Made by a program: the position numbers and the translations under genes. Of a stretch of 64,000 nucleotides of DNA, positions 59,216-64,000 are shown one piece after another (positions within the stretch are counted from its first letter, which is position 1; each line of letters opens with the position of its first letter). This stretch comes from Anniella stebbinsi (taxonomy: Eukaryota; Chordata; Lepidosauria; Squamata; Anniellidae), in assembly GCA_029215795.1 (NCBI GenBank), contig JARDYH010000003.1, positions 65,108,109-65,172,108 on the forward strand, given 5' to 3'. Below the pieces are notes generated by a model. That model saw only the letters and a list, made by a program, of their open reading frames with translations. It searched no databases and was not told where the DNA came from.

Positions 59216-60342
59216 GTAGATCCGTCCCTTATCCCCCCCCCCCCAAACCTGGTTTGCCTCCACATTTTGTTTTTTTGTTTTTACTCTGAGGCAAATGCAC
59301 ATCAAGGTTATATTCCCTTTCACCTGAATAGCTGCTCTTTTGCTTCTAAGGTCCTTCGCTCCATTGCTCTTCCACTCCACTTCACTCCACCCCTCCCCTC
59401 CCCTTCTCATTCTTCTTCCAGTCAGGTCCTGGCAGATGAGTACTTGGAACAACCCTTTAGTCTGGCTCTTTGGGGGCATCGAGGGAGTACAATCCTGTCT
59501 CTGCAGAGATTCAGGCGCTGTATGATTTTAAAAAAAGCTTTGGAGCCTGGGTTTGGTTTTTATATTGAGGCTTGGAGCTGGCTGCTGGGAGAGATTGTTT
59601 TTCCCTGCCAGGACCTGATGCAATCCATTCAAGCCTCTGTTCCTTTAAAACTACACAAAGGTTTACTGCGGATTTAATGCATTTAGGAAAAATAATCCAG
59701 ACTTTTAGCATTCCAGGAAAGGCTGGGGAAGAGGCAGGGTATCAGCAGGACAGGCACAGCATCATGTGAGTACCGTGCTGCAAATCCACACACCAGGCAT
59801 GGCGAGAATGCAGTAAATCACTGGTGTCATGGAGGCCTAAGGCATAGCTACCAAAGCTCTTGGTGGCTGTATTCCAGTGGTGGGTTGGGCAAAAGACAAC
59901 AGGAGTGGGAAATCCAGCCTCTCAGGTGTCCCAAATATGCTTTGCAGAGGGAAAAAGAGCAAGGGGAAACTCTGTTGTGCAAGCAGAAGACTGCTCATGT
60001 GATGTTGGTTGCTGCTCTGAGAACTAAGATTTAAAATTCAAATAATGTGTTGTGTTTTCACTGTACTAAACAGTATTGCAAATTAGAAATGACTGAGTGT
60101 TCTGCTGTTTCTTGTTCTTAATGCCACAAAAGTTTTTTTAAGGGCGAGGGGGGGGGGTAAAGGTGAGAGAGAGTTCTTGTGGACTTCTTGTATTCCTAGC
60201 TTTACATATTTTATTTTTTATTAAGTAACTTGTACCTCCTTTTGTGTATATATGAAAAAAGGGGAAATATGTACAAAAATCCACAATTTAGATAAAGAAA
60301 TGGTCATGTAAGTGAATTCAGTTCTCTTTTGTATCTTGTCAA

Positions 60343-60494
60343 GAAGACAGGGCTCCTGTAGCTTTAACTGCTGTGATGAAGAGGGAATTTTACCAGGTGC
60401 TGCAGGAATACAAATGACACTTGCTGAAATTCCCTTTTCTATGCAACTGTTAAAGATACAGGAGCCCTGTCCTCCTTTCCATATGGTCACCCTA
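60343..60494. mobile_element. Right half of the TAGGGTGACCA hAT MITE
   Basis: 'gacagggctcctgtagctt' through to 'ccatatggtcaccctaaca' matches the right half of the element at 8694-9011. The left half is missing or replaced by unrelated sequence left of about 60343. Confidence 0.7.
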
Positions 60495-60869
60495 ACATGA
60501 TATGTTTTCCTTGTGGAGAAAATTATCTTAGTTCTTTCATTTGTGTGTGTGAAGTCATCTAGGAGGTCTTAGAGAATTTCCTGAGGTTTCCTATGGCATT
60601 GATTGCCCTTTAATTCACATCTATTATTAGGGACCAAACCATGAGAAGCATAGAAAACAACCAAGCTTTGTCAGTACTTTATCTTTCACTTGTGGTGGTG
60701 GTGGGCATATGTCACTACAGAAAAATACATTAAAATGTTTCAGTTAGAGAGAGATGATACAGCACATGTTTGACCCAAAATAGTTGTTTTAAATGGATAT
60801 TGTATTTATATTCTGTTGTTATGCTTTTTATGGATTTTAAATTTTGTATATCAGTTTTTTAATGTTCAA

Positions 60870-60958
60870 TGTTTTTAATTTTTGTAAACCACCCAGAGAG
60901 CTTTGGCTATGGGGCGGTATATAAATGCAATAAATAAGTAAATAAATAAATAAATAAT
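60870..60958 (+). mobile_element. L2-like LINE 3' tail
   Basis: 'gtaaaccacccagagagct' and 'ctatggggcggtatataaa' end in (TAAA)n at about 60930-60955. Near-identical to 50376-50475. Confidence 0.6.
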
Positions 60959-61202
60959 ATAATGCACTCCTTTTTAAAATGGCTGATCAACACAATATGC
61001 CATTTGACATCCTGAAGTGTGGCTCAAAACAGTCATTACTTTAAATCTGTGTCTAGCAGCTATGACTTTTGTTCATTTTTGCTCTAGAGTAGGTGTGTGC
61101 AGGTAGCCCAATCCAGATCTTAAAAGTGCTTTTGCATACACTAGGATCCTAAACTGGATCAGATCCCATGTGCCTACTCTAGACTAAACATTAAAAAAGA
61201 CA

Positions 61203-61402
61203 TGTGGCCATGCCTACACCATGCAGTTATCCCAGGGTTGTCTCTAGGTCATCCCTGTGCGTCCAACGAGGCACAGGGAACCCAGGGTCAACTGGGGATA
61301 ACCAGAGACTTTCTCCAGGATAACTGCAACCGCGGATATCCTGTTTTTTCTGCAATCTCAGGACAACCCCGAGGACTGCGGCTGGTGTGGCATAGGCTCT
61401 AA
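61203..61402. mobile_element. Palindromic MITE with GC-rich arms
   Basis: 'gccatgcctacaccatgca' with 'gttatcccagggttgtctc' is mirrored by 'aggacaaccccgaggactg' and 'ggctggtgtggcataggct'. It is about 200 bases, non-coding. The arms have drifted, mainly at CpG sites. Confidence 0.6.
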
Positions 61403-61737
61403 GGTCCTCAAATGGGCACAGAGCTGCGTGGGGTGGCTCCGTGCCCATGGGGGGGGTCAGCAATTTCGCCATCCCTGGGATGGCGGGGGAGGGGGTTGGG
61501 CGCAGAGTTTGGCTGTTTTTTAAAAACCTTTTTGATGGATCGGGGTCATGTGACCAGCTCATCTTCTAAAAAAAAAAAAGGATGCATGTGACATCCCTCT
61601 TCCCTTCCAGGATGTTGAGCGGCCGTATAGAAGCTGGGGGAGGATCGCAGAAGCAGGTAAACCCACAATTCTCCCCCTCCCCCTTCCCCTCCTCTTCCCC
61701 TAGGTCCTTAGATATAGAAACCTGATCCATGTAACTC

Positions 61738-61872
61738 CGGCAGGATCTACATTACTGCTTTATAATGGCATTGAAGTGCACTAACAACTGTTGGGACCCA
61801 TGACACGTTTCATATACCATTTCCAAACTGCTTTCATAGTGTTATATCCTGCTTCGTGTAGATCTGGCCTGA
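61738..61872. mobile_element. Palindromic MITE ('GCAGGATCTACAC' family), copy 2
   Basis: 'ggcaggatctacattactg' is mirrored by 'cctgcttcgtgtagatctg'. The central 'caactgttgggacccatga' matches copy 1 at 59088-59215. Confidence 0.65.
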
Positions 61873-62359
61873 TACGTAAGGGTTTAAAAACTTTTTTGGC
61901 TGTAGCACCCTGGCTTTGACTCTTTGTTTTATGCATCATTTGGCCTATTTTCATATTAAAATGAAATTCAGGCAATACAGTTCTGTACAACTAACAGGCA
62001 TAACAATATATATGATCACTGATTATGCATTTCGGCCATCAACAGGCCATGCACTTTGCATGGCACTTCTTAAACATGTGCAGCAGATGGCGCCAGTCTT
62101 CCCTTTCTTGCAATGTTGAAATAAGATATTGTTAGCAGAGCCTTTCAAAGCAACACTACAGAGTCTTCAATCGTGCTTCCTAAGCTAGTGGAACAATTGA
62201 AGTTACACATTTGGAATAATACTTTGTTAGCTGTTCTCGTTTGCTTTATGGAACATAAAATCTGCACAATCCTTCTGCAAATGAAGGTGACTCTTTCCAT
62301 GCAGCTAGAATCTCCATAAACTGAATATTGATTTTGGGGACTTAATAACATTACTTTTG

Positions 62360-62379
62360 TAGTAGTAGTAGTAGTAGTA
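62360..62379 (+). repeat. (GTA)n microsatellite
   Basis: About six GTA units. Confidence 0.85.
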
Positions 62380-62695
62380 ATGCTGGGCTACAACTACCAC
62401 TTTTTCTAACAAGCAGAGTCCAGGCTCACACAATAGCCCCCAAAGCATAGAAATGGTAAGATAAAGCTATAGCCATAACTTGCATGCCCTTGAGAACAAA
62501 GATGGCATACAGCTGATTCCCCCAACTGTCAAGAGCTGCTTTTGGGGAGTGCGGGTTCATAAACTGCAATGGGTTGGTTGGACCAGGAAACCCCCCATCA
62601 TTGAGCTTCTTTTGCTTAAAGTTCTCAGGATCCATTCTCATGATAAGACCCTTCTCCTCCTCAAGATTGCACAGAGAGCTCAGGATTTCCCATGG

Positions 62696-63185
62696 ATAAG
62701 AACATAAGAAGAGCTCTGCTGGATCAAACCAAGGATCCCTCTAGTCCAGCACTCTGTTCACACAGTGGCTAACCAGCTGTCAACCAGGAACCCACAAGCA
62801 GGACATGGGTGCAACAGCACCCTACCACCCATGTTCCCCAGCAACTGGTGTATATAGGCTTAATGCCTCTGATACTGGAGGTAGCACATGGCCATCAGGA
62901 CCAGTGCCCATTGATAGCTTCTCCTCCAGGAATGTATTCTCCCCCCCCCACACACACACTTTTAAAGCCATCCAAATTGGTGGCCATCATTACATCTTGT
63001 GGTAGTGAATTCTACAGTTTAATTATGCACTATGTTAGGAGGTACTTCCTTTTATCTGTCCTGAATCTCCCACCAGTCAGCTTCATGGGTTCTAGTATTT
63101 TGAGAGAGGGAGAAAACTGTCTCCCTATCCACATTCTCCACACCATGCATGATTTTATACACCTCTATCATGTCTCCCCTTTCCC
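62696..63185 (-). mobile_element. CR1/L3-like LINE 3' end, minus strand
   Basis: Read on the minus strand from 63185, the sequence opens with the equivalent of KRGDMIEVYKIMHG, then a DRETVFSLSQNTR-like block and a short remnant of the ORF2 end near 62970. A 3' UTR of about 270 bases follows and ends in a reversed 'ataagaacataagaagag' terminus at 62696. Broken frames show that it is inactive. The fragment at 3270-3345 belongs to the same family. Confidence 0.75.
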
Positions 63186-64000
63186 TCCTTCCCCCCCCCC
63201 CCCCAACATACCATGCAGGCAAAAAAGATGGCTATTGAGATCAATGCTGGTTGATACCCTAGAAGTCTTTCTTTCTTCATGTACATACGATGGTAATCAA
63301 TGCATTTCAACAATATGTAACGTTATTATTTGCACACTAAATCAGAGGATATAAAAGTACAACTGAAAAAGTAAGCAACTGAGTGCTAGCAATATTGTGA
63401 AATAAAACATGTCTACAGGAAACATGGAGTTTTCCTCCACTTATTGTCAATAGTAAATCTGTATGTGGCTTTAGGGATTATCCCCACTTTCCTGATCATG
63501 TCTCCTGGAATCCTCTTCTCAAGTCTTCTGACTTAGAGGACAATGTGAGACATAGTTCAGTAGCTTAGAAGATCTTCACAATTTTAATAAAATAATAATA
63601 ATAATTTACAAAACTCCAGAAAATGCATAAATATATAATACATCCCACGCATACATAATACATATCTAGTTAATATTTCCCAAGAAAAATAAATGAGTAA
63701 AGAAGCAAGAACTACATAACATCACTATCCATTATAATCCTTTTGATCTACAACATCAAACTAAGTTGCCAGTTATTTATTCATATTCATTTGGTAATTA
63801 ATTATAAACAGTGAATAAGGTCTAATATTGTCATTCCAAAATATGGTGAAGGTTGGCTGTGTCTATGCAATGATTTTTGGAACTTCACTAATTCTGATTT
63901 TTGATTTACAATGCAAATAATAAATTGCCAGTTGATAACTCCACAAGCCAGTATTTCCAGTGAATTGGAAAGGGGGGAAAAGGCTGGAATTTGTTAAGAG
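63186..64000. other. Intergenic, nothing assigned
   Basis: A poly-C tract lies at 63190-63203, followed by AT-rich sequence with (ATA)n at about 63590-63605. No gene or clear repeat was recognised. Confidence 0.4.

Noticed and set aside
59186..59677. 163-residue plus-strand frame starting next to a MITE
   Set aside because: The start lies inside the palindromic MITE at 59088-59215, and the frame includes a poly-C tract. No domain recognised.
62809..63354. 181-residue plus-strand frame
   Set aside because: It is antisense to the CR1-like LINE 3' end and crosses poly-C tracts; a shadow frame.

Overview
This is a vertebrate nuclear genomic window, most likely from a squamate reptile (lizard or snake lineage). 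The evidence is AT-rich non-coding DNA, spliced GT/AG exons of a conserved vertebrate gene, CR1- and L2-type LINEs, tRNA-derived SINEs of the squamate type, DIRS-type tyrosine-recombinase retrotransposons, many small palindromic DNA transposons, and abundant (AC)n, (AT)n, (GA)n and poly-C tracts. No bacterial gene organisation, CRISPR array or operon is present. The species cannot be named from sequence alone.

One host protein-coding gene is recognised: GXYLT1 (glucoside xylosyltransferase 1, family GT8), plus strand, six exons from about 18970 to the stop codon at 27524-27526. All reading frames join across canonical splice sites. The exon with the DTD metal-binding motif lies at 21728-21979. 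The N-terminal roughly 100 residues (cytosolic tail and membrane anchor) are not seen and probably lie in exon(s) upstream of the window, so positions 1-18969 are probably intron. The 3' UTR begins at 27527, with a candidate poly(A) signal at 28951.

Layout. 1-2265: 3' part of a decayed DIRS element (RNase H, split tyrosine recombinase, inverted terminal structure). 6013-6921: second, shorter DIRS copy in the same orientation. 8694-9011: palindromic hAT-type MITE with a perfect 8-bp target duplication. 10811-12666: near-identical inverted repeat with 370-bp arms. 13596-14500: opposed LINE fragments. 18970-28976: GXYLT1 exons, introns (with an L2 LINE at 25310-25862) and 3' UTR. 30309-31360: minus-strand remnant of a repetitive protein family. 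36685-43001: a 6.3-kb insertion bounded by hAT-like termini and a perfect 8-bp target duplication, carrying SINE, CR1, a CpG-rich block and a large palindrome. 48455-48816: CpG-dense palindromic element. 50681-53310: candidate non-autonomous Helitron with A/T insertion junctions. 53311-64000: intergenic DNA with MITEs, LINE tails and a CR1-like 3' end at 62696-63185.

The window is therefore one glycosyltransferase gene in a dense, layered transposon landscape. The best candidates for something undescribed are the 6.3-kb hAT-bounded cargo element, the Helitron with iterated promoter-like motifs, and the long inverted repeat in the presumed GXYLT1 intron. I found no functional novel protein system.
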